Source: Sediminibacillus albus (GTDB lineage Bacteria; Bacillota; Bacilli; Bacillales; Amphibacillaceae). Taken from it: DNA of 64,000 nt. The stretch covers positions 372,001 through 436,000 of the forward strand of contig NZ_FNFL01000002.1 of NCBI RefSeq assembly GCF_900101125.1. The letters are read 5' to 3'. The notes beneath the pieces are model-generated. The model was given only the letters and a program-made list of their open reading frames with translations. It had not been told where the DNA came from and ran no database searches. Within the stretch, counting starts at the first letter, position 1. Every line of letters begins with the position of its first letter. The position numbers and the translations under genes were made by a program. This document shows, in pieces, positions 29,295 through 38,585 of the stretch.

Positions 29295-30393
29295 ATGGAA
29301 TTAGTAGAGATAAAGCAAGAATTAGATAAAATGGCTGTACGTTTAGCGGACTTCAGGGGGTCTCTTTGACTTAGAACAAAAGAGAGCCCGTATTGCCGAG
29401 CTGGAAGAAGAAATGACCGATCCTGCCTTCTGGGATGACCAGCAAACGGCCCAAAAAGTAATTAATGAAGCCAACGGATTAAAAGAATTGGTTCATACAT
29501 TTGATGATCACCAGGAAAAACACGAAAACCTTGAAGTATCCTACGAACTGGTTAAAGAAGAGGACGATGCTGATCTTCGCGAGGAATTGGAATCAGAGGT
29601 TCTCGAGTTGACAGAAGGACTGAATAATTTTGAGTTATTTATTTTATTATCAGAGCCTTATGACAAAAATAACGCCATCCTTGAGTTACACCCCGGGGCA
29701 GGTGGTACAGAGTCACAGGACTGGGCAAGTATGCTTCTGCGCATGTACACCCGGTGGGCGGAACGGAAAAATTTCAAAGTGGAAACGTTGGATTACCTGC
29801 CAGGGGAAGAAGCAGGCGTAAAAAGTGTGACTTTAATGATCAAAGGCCACAATGCTTATGGCTATTTAAAAGCCGAAAAAGGCGTTCATCGATTGGTAAG
29901 GATATCGCCATTCGATTCATCCGGACGCAGGCACACATCGTTTGTTTCCTGTGAAGTAATGCCGGAGCTGGATGATGAGATTGATATCGAAGTCCAAACA
30001 GAGGACTTAAAAATTGATACGTATCGGTCCAGCGGTGCAGGTGGACAGCACGTCAATACGACGGACTCGGCGGTAAGAATTACCCATCTTCCGACGAACA
30101 CGGTGGTTACCTGCCAATCCGAGCGTTCACAAATTAAAAACAGAGAGCAAGCGATGAAAATGCTCAAGGCAAAACTGTATCAGCTTGAAATTGAAAAACA
30201 GCAGCAAGAATTGAATGAAATTCGCGGGGAACAAAAGGAAATTGGATGGGGCAGCCAGATTCGTTCCTATGTTTTCCATCCATATTCTATGGTCAAAGAC
30301 CATAGAACCAATCATGAAATCGGCAATACCCAAGGAGTTATGGATGGCGATCTGGATCCATTTATCGATTCTTACCTGCGTTCACAGATGTAA
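29295..30393 (+). CDS. prfB: Peptide chain release factor 2 with programmed +1 frameshift
   Basis: The gene is read in two frames. A first segment of 24 codons ([13 protein letters not shown]...) runs from ATG 29295 to an in-frame TGA at 29367-29369 within AGG-GGG-TCT-CTT-TGA-C, with the Shine-Dalgarno-like AGGGGG just before the slip codon CTT. Shifting +1 past one T continues at GAC 29368 to the stop at 30393, giving 365 aa. RF2 motifs are present: GGQ loop in [12 protein letters not shown] and the stop-codon-reading tripeptide region (HPFDSSGRR variant SPFDSSGRR). This is the known autoregulated frameshift, not a mutation. Confidence 0.96.
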
Positions 30394-30396
30394 AAA

Positions 30397-30441
30397 AGGG
30401 GACTGGAGAAAATGCTTGAAGGCATTCTCCGGTCTCTTTTT
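30397..30441 (+). terminator. Intrinsic terminator after prfB
   Basis: GGACTGGAGAA...ATGC and GGCATTCTCCGGTCTC form a long imperfect stem followed by seven T. Confidence 0.88.
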
Positions 30442-30550
30442 TTATAAAAGCTCGCCCTGCCAAAAACGTTTATAAGTTCTCCATTAAGGCTATTTATTGT
30501 AGTAAAGCAATATAATTCTATTTGGCAAATAAGACAGGAGAAGTGGTATA

Positions 30551-31663
30551 GTGACTGAATTAACGAAAAGAAAGTGGTTTGTTCCCGGAGTTGGCATTGC
30601 TCTTTTATTATTAATTATTTACTTGCTTGATTTAGTAAGTTACATATTTACACCATTGGCGATTATTTTCACTACCTTGGCTGCGCCGATTATTGTAGCT
30701 GGCGTGCTTTACTATTTAATGAGGCCGGTTGTTATTTTGGCAAATAGATATATGCCAAAGTCACTGGCGATTTTATTAGGCTATTTGTTAGCTGCTGGTT
30801 TTCTGACCGGGTTGGTTTTTCTCATAGGGCCGCCCCTGCAGCGGCAGTTCTCTACATTAATAGATAATATCCCGCAATTTATCGATGGTGTCCAGGCATG
30901 GCTGAAGAGTGTGCAAAACAACAGCTGGATCCAACGGTTCCAAGAGAACGGGAATATGTCCTCTGATCAATTGGCCAGCAGGGCGGCTGAAAGCCTGAGC
31001 ACTTCCCTGGAATCGATTGGCGCCAATATTATTAATGTGATCAGTACGATAACAAATATTGCTGTATTGATTGTCACAGTGCCGTTCATTCTTTTTTATA
31101 TGCTGAAAGAAGGATATAAACTGCCGAAACGTTTGCTGACTTTCACTCCAGACAAATATGAGGATGAAGGAGCAAAAGTATTAAAAGATATGGACCATGC
31201 TTTAAGCTCCTATATTCAAGGGCAGCTATTAGTAAGCCTGTGTGTCGGTACGCTGCTGACGATTGGGTACTTTATTTTAGGCTTGAAATATCCGCTTGTT
31301 TTAGGTTTAGTGGCCACTGTGACCAATGTCGTTCCCTTTATCGGACCGTTTATCGGAACGGCGCCAGCTGTCATCGTTGGACTGGTTGAATCGCCGCTAA
31401 AGGGACTGCTGGTATTGGTAGTGATTGTTATTGTACAGCAAATCGACAGTAACTTCATTTCCCCGCAAGTGATGGGGAGAAAATTGGACATCCACCCGCT
31501 TACTGTCATTTTAATCTTGCTTGTGGCAGCCAATTTTGGCGGCATCATCGGCTTAATTTTAGGTGTTCCTGTCTATGCTGTCGGTAAAACAATCGTTGTC
31601 AACATGTACCGCTTCATCTTAATCCGCCGAAAAGCGAAATACGAAGCCGCAAATCGGCTCTGA
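30551..31663 (+). CDS. AI-2E family transporter-like membrane protein
   Basis: The 370-aa protein has about seven to eight membrane segments: two close together near the N-terminus (GIALLLLIIYLL, AIIFTTLAAPIIVAGVLYYL), a third at about 75-95, then a soluble helical region (about 100-155), then further segments ending in FGGIIGLILGVPVYAVGKTI. This is the AI-2E/PerM family (B. subtilis YueF/YrrI types). Members have been linked to autoinducer-2 export or Na+/H+ antiport, so the substrate is open. GTG start with CAGGAG upstream; single-gene unit between terminator and yvjA-like gene. Confidence 0.82.
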   Translation: MTELTKRKWFVPGVGIALLLLIIYLLDLVSYIFTPLAIIFTTLAAPIIVAGVLYYLMRPVVILANRYMPKSLAILLGYLLAAGFLTGLVFLIGPPLQRQFSTLIDNIPQFIDGVQAWLKSVQNNSWIQRFQENGNMSSDQLASRAAESLSTSLESIGANIINVISTITNIAVLIVTVPFILFYMLKEGYKLPKRLLTFTPDKYEDEGAKVLKDMDHALSSYIQGQLLVSLCVGTLLTIGYFILGLKYPLVLGLVATVTNVVPFIGPFIGTAPAVIVGLVESPLKGLLVLVVIVIVQQIDSNFISPQVMGRKLDIHPLTVILILLVAANFGGIIGLILGVPVYAVGKTIVVNMYRFILIRRKAKYEAANRL

Positions 31664-31855
31664 TTGCTTAAACACCGATTTAAGTTTGTAAAGTTAAATC
31701 GTATTCGTGTGATGTTACTCAATCGCTTTACCGTAAAATAGACCCCCTAAAGCCTTGTGGCTAAATAACGGTCATGATATACTCCTTAAGGTTGGGTGGG
31801 AGAGGGACTTTTTTAAGATAGCCCCTTCCCGCTAATTGACGAACGGGGTGTTTAC

Positions 31856-32722
31856 ATGATTGCAAGATACAGGCGGGAACCGATGCCGCAATTATTGTTA
31901 AATATTATAGAATATTCATTGGTCATAATTGGATCATTTTTTGTTGCATTGTCTTTTAATGTATTCCTTCTTCCCCATGATGTAGCGTCTGGAGGAGTTG
32001 CTGGAATAAGTACGATTACCAAAGAATTGTTCGGTTGGGAGCCATCCATCGTCCAATGGGCTTTAAATGTCCCGCTATTCATTGCAGGAGTAATTATTTT
32101 AGGGAAAAATTTTGGCGCCAAATCGCTTGTCGGTACAATTATGCTTCCGTTTTTTGTTTTTTTGACGAGAGAATGGCCGGCTGCCACACCTGATCCTCTT
32201 CTCGGAGCAATATTTGGCGGGATGGGAGTTGGACTTGGGCTCGGGATTGTTTTCCGAGGAAAAGCATCTACCGGCGGGATTGACCTTGCAGCACAAATTC
32301 TCCATAAATATACTCATTTGCCGTTAGGTATTTGTTTACCGATTTTTGATGGAATGATTGTCCTTACAGCAACCTTTGTATTTTCCGTCGAGGAAGGGTT
32401 ATATGCTTTGATTGGTTTGTTTGTGACCAGCAGGACCATTGATTTTGTCCAGGTAGGAATGAATACTTCAAAAAATGTGCTGATTATCACCGAACAAGTG
32501 GAAGAAGTGCGGGCGGCGCTGCTCCAGGATGTGGACAGGGGGGTAACTGTCCTAAATGGTACTGGCGGCTATACAGATGAGGAAAGGCGCATTGTGATGT
32601 GTGTCGTCGCCCAAAACGAATTCACGAAATTGACACAAATGGTCAAAAGAATTGACCCTCATGCTTTTGTCGTTGCTATGAATGCGACAGAGGTACTTGG
32701 CGAGGGTTTTAAAACCCACTAG
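31856..32722 (+). CDS. yvjA: YitT family membrane protein (YvjA-like)
   Basis: A 288-aa protein with five to six membrane helices in the first 180 residues (YSLVIIGSFFVALSFNVFLL, ALNVPLFIAGVIIL and others, including the conserved GKASTGGIDLAAQIL) and a C-terminal cytosolic DUF2179 domain (about 200-285: VLIITEQVEEVRAALLQDVDRGVTVL, TGGYTDEERRIVMCVV). The family's transport role is not established. Its position before cccB fits the B. subtilis gene yvjA region. GGGGTG precedes the ATG. Confidence 0.82.
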   Translation: MIARYRREPMPQLLLNIIEYSLVIIGSFFVALSFNVFLLPHDVASGGVAGISTITKELFGWEPSIVQWALNVPLFIAGVIILGKNFGAKSLVGTIMLPFFVFLTREWPAATPDPLLGAIFGGMGVGLGLGIVFRGKASTGGIDLAAQILHKYTHLPLGICLPIFDGMIVLTATFVFSVEEGLYALIGLFVTSRTIDFVQVGMNTSKNVLIITEQVEEVRAALLQDVDRGVTVLNGTGGYTDEERRIVMCVVAQNEFTKLTQMVKRIDPHAFVVAMNATEVLGEGFKTH

Positions 32723-32767
32723 ATTGCTTATAATGAAGGAGAATAGAAGCAGATAGGGGGGATACGT

Positions 32768-33136
32768 TTGAGAAAATTACTATTAGGCGCCATCTGCGGT
32801 ATTGGGCTTATGCTTACTGCCTGCGGTTCTAGCCAGGAGTCTGATGAGAGTGCGCAAAGCAGCGATGGCAATGCTAGCGAGGAAGTCGCCGATAGCGGTA
32901 ATTCTGATGGCATCAATACACAAGCTGCTGAAGAAGAATATAAAAAAAGCTGCCAGTCTTGCCACGGTGCAGACTTAAGTGGTGCTGTCGGACCGGATTT
33001 GACAGAGGTTGGCAGCAAATATTCGGAAGAAGAAATACTGGAAATAATCGAAAAGGGTAAAGGCGGCATGCCTCCTGGTAGAGCGGCGGGAGAAGATGCT
33101 GCATTGCTGGCAGCGTGGCTGGCAGAAAAAGAGTAG
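32768..33136 (+). CDS. cccB: Cytochrome c551-type lipoprotein
   Basis: A 122-aa secreted lipoprotein: signal peptide with lipobox LMLTAC (Cys about 19), a Ser/Glu/Asp-rich linker, then one class I cytochrome c domain with the haem site CQSCH and the axial Met in KGGMPPG. It is expected to be anchored outside the membrane and to carry electrons to the terminal oxidase. TTG start after GGGGGA. Position before ftsE is as in B. subtilis. Confidence 0.92.
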   Translation: MRKLLLGAICGIGLMLTACGSSQESDESAQSSDGNASEEVADSGNSDGINTQAAEEEYKKSCQSCHGADLSGAVGPDLTEVGSKYSEEEILEIIEKGKGGMPPGRAAGEDAALLAAWLAEKE

Positions 33137-33177
33137 ACATAGCAGAAGCAGTCACAACAATTATCCTGACGATTCGA

Positions 33178-33220
33178 GCTGGATGTTGGCTATTTATAGC
33201 CAATACCCAGCTTTTTTTTA
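33178..33220 (+). terminator. Intrinsic terminator after cccB
   Basis: AGCTGG / CCAGCT outer stem and TTGGCTA / TAGCCAA inner stem, then a run of eight T. Confidence 0.92.
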
Positions 33221-33397
33221 CATAATCGTTACAATTCGACAAAAAAAGCCTTAATTATACAAGAATTCCCTCTTTTTTTGCCTATTAAACTTGCAATTAT
33301 CCCAGTATTTGCCTAGGTTTCCATATAAAAAGTATGATAGCGGCTACCATTGAAATATAAATGTAATAATTTTATAGCTAAAAAAATCAATAATAGA

Positions 33398-33406
33398 TGT
33401 TATAAT
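33398..33406 (+). promoter_or_regulatory. Extended -10 promoter element before ftsE
   Basis: TGT followed by TATAAT is a consensus extended -10, 93 bases before ftsE. No clear -35 is visible. The rest of the 33221-33397 gap is A+T-rich and shows nothing else. Confidence 0.5.
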
Positions 33407-33498
33407 GTAAAAGAATTGCTGATTCGACAAAATATCAGCCGATGACTAGCTAGAAAAATCAACAAGAAACTACACATGGAGATAAAGGTGATATATAT

Positions 33499-34185
33499 AT
33501 GATAGATATGCAGGGAGTTTATAAGACTTACCCGAATGGTGTCACTGCCTTGAATGGAATAGATGTCAAAATTGACCAGGGTGAGTTCGTTTACGTCGTA
33601 GGACCAAGTGGAGCTGGAAAGTCTACATTTATAAAAATGATCTTCAGAGAAGTAAAGCCATCAAAAGGAATTGTCAGGGTAAACAACATGTCGCTTCACA
33701 ACTTGAAGTGGAAAAGGGTTCCTTATCTAAGAAGGAATATCGGAGTTGTCTACCAGGACTTTAAACTACTCCCCAAGCTAACCGTCTTCGAAAATGTGGC
33801 ATTTGCCCTGGAGGTTATCGAAGAAACCCCAAAGGTAGTTCGAAAGCGAGTTATGGAAGTGCTTGATTTAGTAGGGTTAAAGAATAAGGCCCGTTTTATC
33901 CCTGATGAACTATCCGGGGGAGAACAGCAGCGGGTTGCTATAGCCAGGGCGATTGTGAATCATCCTAAACTGGTAATCGCTGACGAACCGACAGGAAACT
34001 TGGACCCGGAAACATCCTGGGAAATCATGAAGATTCTTGAAGAAATCAATGCAACTGGCACAACCATACTTATGGCCACTCACAGCAAAGAAATCGTCAA
34101 TACCATCAAGAAACGCGTCATTGCCATTGAAGATGGAATGGTCGTGCGTGATGAACATCGAGGTGAATACGGCTATGAAATTTAG
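33499..34185 (+). CDS. ftsE: FtsE, ATPase of the FtsEX complex
   Basis: A 228-aa ABC ATPase with Walker A GPSGAGKST (35-43), Q-loop VVYQDFKLLP, signature LSGGEQQRVAIARA, Walker B LVIADEPTGNLDP and the H-loop ATHSKE. With FtsX it forms a membrane machine that activates a peptidoglycan hydrolase outside the cell (CwlO in B. subtilis). ATG after AAAGGTG; ftsX overlaps by 11 bases. Confidence 0.97.
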   Translation: MIDMQGVYKTYPNGVTALNGIDVKIDQGEFVYVVGPSGAGKSTFIKMIFREVKPSKGIVRVNNMSLHNLKWKRVPYLRRNIGVVYQDFKLLPKLTVFENVAFALEVIEETPKVVRKRVMEVLDLVGLKNKARFIPDELSGGEQQRVAIARAIVNHPKLVIADEPTGNLDPETSWEIMKILEEINATGTTILMATHSKEIVNTIKKRVIAIEDGMVVRDEHRGEYGYEI

Positions 34186-35068
34186 AACATTAAGAAGGCA
34201 TTTCCGTGAAGGCGGCAAGAACATTCAGCGTAACGGCTGGATGACAATTGCTTCCGTTGGCGCTGTTACGACTACTTTGATTTTGGTCGGAGCATTCCTA
34301 GCTTTAATGCTTAACCTGAATCAAATGGCTGACAATATTGAAGAAGATGTCGAAATAAAAGCACTTGTTGAAGTAACCGCAGAAGAAGGGCAAGTCGATG
34401 AAATCAAGCAGCAAATAGAAACAATCCCTGCAGTTTCTACAGTAGAATATTCCTCAAAAGAGGAAGAGTTAAACGAGTTAATTGAAAGTATGGGCGAGGA
34501 AGGCAAAACGTGGGAGATGTTTGAACAGGACAACCCTTTAAATGACGCATTTGTTATTAAAACGGAAGATCCTATCGAAACGTTTGACGTAGCCTCCGAA
34601 GTAGAGAAAATAGAAAATATCCAGGAAGTAAATTATGGAGAAGAAATTGTTCAAAAGTTATTTCAGTTTAATAAATATGCCCGAAATATCGGGTTAGCCT
34701 TAATTATCGGTTTAGTATTCACTGCAATCTTCTTAATATCTAATACTATTAAAATAACAATCATGGCCCGCAGTAAAGAAATAGGCATCATGAAGCTTGT
34801 CGGCGCTACCAATGGTTTCATTCGCTGGCCATTTTTTATCGAAGGCCTCTTACTTGGCATACTCGGAAGTATCATTCCTATCGCAGTAATTGTCTCAGGC
34901 TATTATTACCTTGATGCAAATGTAAGTGAATTGATTAACTTTAAATTTGTGTCGTTGATGCCATTTAATCCATTTGCCTGGCAGCTATCCTTGCTTATTC
35001 TGGGAATAGGTGCAGTGATCGGTGTTTGGGGCAGCGTGATGAGTGTACGGAAGTTCTTGAAGGTATAA
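34175..35068 (+). CDS. ftsX: FtsX, membrane subunit of the FtsEX complex
   Basis: The 297-aa protein has one N-terminal membrane helix (MTIASVGAVTTTLILVGAFL), a large extracellular loop (about 55-165) that contacts the hydrolase, and three C-terminal helices typical of the MacB/FtsX permease fold (IGLALIIGLVFTAIFLI, FFIEGLLLGILGSII, LSLLILGIGAVIGVWGSV). The frame extends upstream inside ftsE, but AGGTGA at 34161 sets the start at ATG 34175. The M23 hydrolase that follows is its likely target. Confidence 0.96.
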   Translation: MKFRTLRRHFREGGKNIQRNGWMTIASVGAVTTTLILVGAFLALMLNLNQMADNIEEDVEIKALVEVTAEEGQVDEIKQQIETIPAVSTVEYSSKEEELNELIESMGEEGKTWEMFEQDNPLNDAFVIKTEDPIETFDVASEVEKIENIQEVNYGEEIVQKLFQFNKYARNIGLALIIGLVFTAIFLISNTIKITIMARSKEIGIMKLVGATNGFIRWPFFIEGLLLGILGSIIPIAVIVSGYYYLDANVSELINFKFVSLMPFNPFAWQLSLLILGIGAVIGVWGSVMSVRKFLKV

Positions 35069-35129
35069 GTCCAGACAACAGAATATGCGAATTGATAGAA
35101 AAGAGTTTTAACAGGGGGAAAAAGCGAAA

Positions 35130-36542
35130 ATGCATAAGAAAAAAACAACAACCTACGTTTTCATGATAGCTGCTCTGTCATTAAGTACGATTCTACCAGG
35201 AGTCAGCCACGTAAAAGCCAACGAAATCAACAAAGTAAAAGAGGAAATTAATTCTTTAAAAGAAGAGCAAAATAATGTCAGCAGTGAAAAGAACGAAATA
35301 ACAGGCAAAAAGTCAAATACCGAAGAAAAGATCGATGAGAACCTGGAACACCAGGACAAAGTAAGCAGTGATATTGAACAAATCGATCGTGAGCTGGCAG
35401 ACGCCAAACAAAAAATTACTACTAAAGAATCCGAGATCAATACGACTAATCAGGAAATAGACCAGACGAACACACAAATTGAAGAAACAAAAGCAGAAAT
35501 TGAGCAGCTGAAAGTTGAAATTAAGGATTTGCAGGAACGGATCGCTAAACGCGAAGAGCTTCTGAAAAACCGGCTTCGTACATTGCAAAAGAATGGCGGC
35601 GACATCAGCTATTTGGAAGTTTTAATGGGCGCGCAGAATTTTGGGGACTTCGTTAATCGCGCTACCGCGGTAACAAAAATCATGGACCAGGATAAAGGAA
35701 TCATGGAGACCCATCAGGCTGAAAAAGAAGAGCTTGAGCAAAAACAGGTAGAAGTAGAAAATAAAAAGGCACAGCTTGAAGATAAGCAAGCAGAGCTGGA
35801 AGCAAAGAGAAACACGCTTCAACAGCAAAAGAAGGACTTGGAATCGTTAAAAGCCAATTTAGATCAAAAAATGCAGCAAAAAGAATCATTCATGGCTGAG
35901 CTGGAAGAAGAACAGCATGAGCTTGAAGAATATAAAATGTCATTAGAAGAAGAACAGCAATTGCTGGCAAGCCAGGAGAACGCTATTCAAAAAGCGATTG
36001 CCCAGGCCAAGGCTCAGCAAGAGGAATTAGAGCAGATGGCTGCGGAACAAGCGCGCAAAGAGGAAGAAGCCCGCAAAAAAGCAGCAGCGAAAAACGGGAA
36101 TTCTTCATCAAGTGGCAATTCCAGTCCTTCTCCGGCAAAACAGTCAAGTGGAGGATCATTCATCTGGCCTGCTAAAGGGACGTATACCTCCGGATTGGGA
36201 CCGCGCTGGGGAAGCTACCATGCCGGCATTGATATCGCCAACGGTATTGGTACCACAGTTAAAGCATCTGCAGCTGGAGTGGTCAGCAAATCATACCATT
36301 CTTCAAGCTATGGCAATGTCGTATTTATCAGCCACTATGTAAATGGACAAGTATATACGACTGTTTATGCCCACTTGAATAGCAGAGCGGTATCCAGCGG
36401 CCAGTCTGTATCACAAGGCGACCCAATTGGACAAATGGGTAACACCGGTGATTCAACAGGACCTCACTTGCACTTTGAATTGCATAGAGGGGCTTGGAAC
36501 ATGTCCAAAAGCAATGCAGTTAATCCGCTAAGTTACTTTTAA
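35130..36542 (+). CDS. M23 family murein hydrolase with coiled coil (EnvC/PcsB-like)
   Basis: A 470-aa secreted protein: signal peptide (cleavage likely after VKA, about residue 31), a long coiled coil (about 32-320, heptad-rich Glu/Lys/Gln with TLQKNGGDISYLEVLMGA as the loop), a Ser/Gly linker (about 325-345), and a C-terminal LytM/M23 domain with the metal motifs HAGIDIANG and GPHLHFELH. The architecture resembles EnvC and functionally PcsB, both controlled by FtsEX through the coiled coil. Being next to ftsX and in the same direction suggests that FtsEX gates this enzyme, perhaps in addition to CwlO-type enzymes elsewhere. Confidence 0.9.
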   Translation: MHKKKTTTYVFMIAALSLSTILPGVSHVKANEINKVKEEINSLKEEQNNVSSEKNEITGKKSNTEEKIDENLEHQDKVSSDIEQIDRELADAKQKITTKESEINTTNQEIDQTNTQIEETKAEIEQLKVEIKDLQERIAKREELLKNRLRTLQKNGGDISYLEVLMGAQNFGDFVNRATAVTKIMDQDKGIMETHQAEKEELEQKQVEVENKKAQLEDKQAELEAKRNTLQQQKKDLESLKANLDQKMQQKESFMAELEEEQHELEEYKMSLEEEQQLLASQENAIQKAIAQAKAQQEELEQMAAEQARKEEEARKKAAAKNGNSSSSGNSSPSPAKQSSGGSFIWPAKGTYTSGLGPRWGSYHAGIDIANGIGTTVKASAAGVVSKSYHSSSYGNVVFISHYVNGQVYTTVYAHLNSRAVSSGQSVSQGDPIGQMGNTGDSTGPHLHFELHRGAWNMSKSNAVNPLSYF

Positions 36543-36588
36543 GAAATTAAACATGTATCGGACAAGTCCGGCATAACTTAATTAGAGA

Positions 36589-36623
36589 AAGGCATCGCAC
36601 ATATCCGGTGTGGTGCCTTTTTC
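36589..36623 (+). terminator. Intrinsic terminator after the M23 gene
   Basis: AGGCA-tc-GCAC / GTGT-g-GTGCCT imperfect stem, then TTTTT. Confidence 0.82.
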
Positions 36624-36743
36624 TAGCATACATCCACATTGGCGAGCTGGCAGCTTTCCATCTAAGATCGATTTCGTGTTAAAGTAGCAGAACAGGAATC
36701 TTTGTCACCAAACAAGAATTATATCTAATGGAGTGTGAATACC

Positions 36744-38240
36744 ATGAATCTTAAAAAGCGCTACATAGCGGCCATAATGGTGGCAGCTTTGTTGTTGGGA
36801 GCTTTAGGGGCTTACTTTGGTGTCCAACTTGCCACCTCTGAGGATTCAGCCCAGCAACAAGCAGAGGACGGTGGTTCTCCTTCTGGAACTTTTGCTGATT
36901 TAAGTGAGGAAGAGCAACAGCAGTTATTGGAGGGTGCCAAAGGAACAGAAGAGTTAGACAAGGTAGCCAAGGCTTACAGCCTTATCCAAGAGAGTTATTT
37001 AGAGGAAGTGGATAAAAGCAAACTAATTGAAGGTGCGATCCAGGGGATGATGGACAGCCTGGAAGACCCTTACAGTGTCTATATGGACCAGGAGACTGTT
37101 GAAGAGTTTAACCATTCGATTGAATCGTCCTTTGAGGGAATTGGCGCAGAAGTGAGCATGGTTGATGGGAAAGTGACAATAATCGCTCCAATTAAGGATT
37201 CTCCGGCGGAAGCAGCTGGTTTAAAGCCTAATGACCAAATTTTAAAAGTGGATGATGAAAGTGTTGAAGGTCTTGACCTTTATGATGCTGTTTCAAAAAT
37301 ACGTGGGGAGCAAGGCTCCAAAGTAACCCTGGAAATAAGCAGGCCAGGTGTTTCTGATCCGCTAACAATTGAACTAACGAGAGATGATATTCCATTGGAA
37401 ACGGTGTATTCAGAGACCAAATCCGTCAATGGAAAAAAAGCAGGAATTATTGAAATCACCTCCTTTTCTGAAGGTACAGCAAAACGGTTTGATGAAGAAC
37501 TGGCGGAACTGGAAAAAGAAGAGATCGAAGGACTTGTCATCGATGTACGTGGTAACCCAGGTGGGCTCTTTACAGCGGTAGAAGATATTTTGAAAAACTT
37601 CATACCGAAGGATACACCGTATGTACAAATAGAAGACCGTAAAGGAGAGAAGTCCCGCTACTTTTCAGAGCTTGATGAAAAGAAAGGCTATCCAATCACT
37701 GTCTTGATCGATGAGGGAAGTGCTTCTGCTTCAGAGATTCTGGCAGGAGCGATGAAAGAAGCAGGCGATTCCGAACTTGTCGGAACGAAAAGTTTTGGGA
37801 AAGGTACTGTCCAGCAGGCGATTCCTTTGGGAGATGGCAGCACAATAAAAATGACCTTGTTTAAATGGCTTACCCCTGATGGCAACTGGATTCACGAAAG
37901 AGGGATTGAGCCGACGATGGAAGTAAAACAGCCTGATTATTTTTACACAAACCCAATCCAAATTGAACAGTCGCTCGAAGTAAATCAGAGCAATGATAAA
38001 ATCAAAAATGCCCAAATCATGCTGGCAGGTTTAGGATATAAACCAGGCAACAAAGACGGTTCTTTTGACCAAAAAACAGCAGCTGCTGTCCAAGCTTTTC
38101 AAGGAGATAACGACCTTGAAAAAACAGGGAGCATTGACGAGCAAACAGCAAACAAGCTGCAAACAGAAATTATTGAGAAAATAAGAAATGGTGAAAATGA
38201 TAGACAAAAACAAAAAGCTTTAGAAGCATTGTTTGATTAA
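36744..38240 (+). CDS. ctpB: CtpB-type S41 carboxy-terminal processing protease
   Basis: This 498-aa protein has an N-terminal membrane anchor (YIAAIMVAALLLGALGAYFG), a PDZ domain (about 115-200), the S41 protease core with the catalytic Ser in DEGSASASEILAGAMK and Lys in GTKSFGKGTVQQ, and a C-terminal peptidoglycan-binding domain (AQIMLAGLGYKPGNKDG). CtpB cleaves SpoIVFA in B. subtilis to trigger pro-sigma-K processing during sporulation. GTG 36735 is too close to GGAG, so ATG 36744 is used. Gene order (ftsX... ctpB, minJ) is that of B. subtilis. Confidence 0.93.
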   Translation: MNLKKRYIAAIMVAALLLGALGAYFGVQLATSEDSAQQQAEDGGSPSGTFADLSEEEQQQLLEGAKGTEELDKVAKAYSLIQESYLEEVDKSKLIEGAIQGMMDSLEDPYSVYMDQETVEEFNHSIESSFEGIGAEVSMVDGKVTIIAPIKDSPAEAAGLKPNDQILKVDDESVEGLDLYDAVSKIRGEQGSKVTLEISRPGVSDPLTIELTRDDIPLETVYSETKSVNGKKAGIIEITSFSEGTAKRFDEELAELEKEEIEGLVIDVRGNPGGLFTAVEDILKNFIPKDTPYVQIEDRKGEKSRYFSELDEKKGYPITVLIDEGSASASEILAGAMKEAGDSELVGTKSFGKGTVQQAIPLGDGSTIKMTLFKWLTPDGNWIHERGIEPTMEVKQPDYFYTNPIQIEQSLEVNQSNDKIKNAQIMLAGLGYKPGNKDGSFDQKTAAAVQAFQGDNDLEKTGSIDEQTANKLQTEIIEKIRNGENDRQKQKALEALFD

Positions 38241-38280
38241 CGATGGGTCGCTTCCAAACATTAAACGCACCATTTTTAAC

Positions 38281-38310
38281 AATAACCACTGGCTCAGGCC
38301 AGTGGTTATT
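38281..38310. other. Perfect 13-bp inverted repeat after ctpB
   Basis: AATAACCACTGGC / GCCAGTGGTTATT with loop TCAG. No T-run follows on the + strand, so it may be a poor terminator or a protein-binding palindrome. Confidence 0.7.
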
Positions 38311-38483
38311 CAGCTTGTAGAGAAATAGGGTTTGTCTGCTTTATTCCCCTTGCTAGATATTCATCCTGGAGAAAACGCTGTAACGGAATATCATTTAACT
38401 GCCATATTATTAATAAGTTTAGCGTTGCTTCTACATTGCTGCTTACGTTATATGATAAAACCTGTTTTTCAGCCTTTTGGCTG

Positions 38484-38492
38484 TGCTATAAT
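38484..38492 (+). promoter_or_regulatory. Extended -10 promoter element before minJ
   Basis: TGC followed by TATAAT, 93 bases before minJ. A small AGCC/GGCT hairpin occupies the spacer. There is no recognisable swrA gene in the 38241-38585 gap, where B. subtilis carries one. Confidence 0.5.
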
Positions 38493-38585
38493 AAACATAC
38501 TATTAGAAGAGAATCAAACTATCATTTCACATAGAAAATAAAAAGCTGCGATCTTGATAATTGTTTGGCGGGAAGGAGTATGGCA

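Noticed and set aside
29295-29370. prfB as a frameshifted pseudogene
   Set aside because: The break coincides with the standard RF2 slip site and both frames are otherwise intact.
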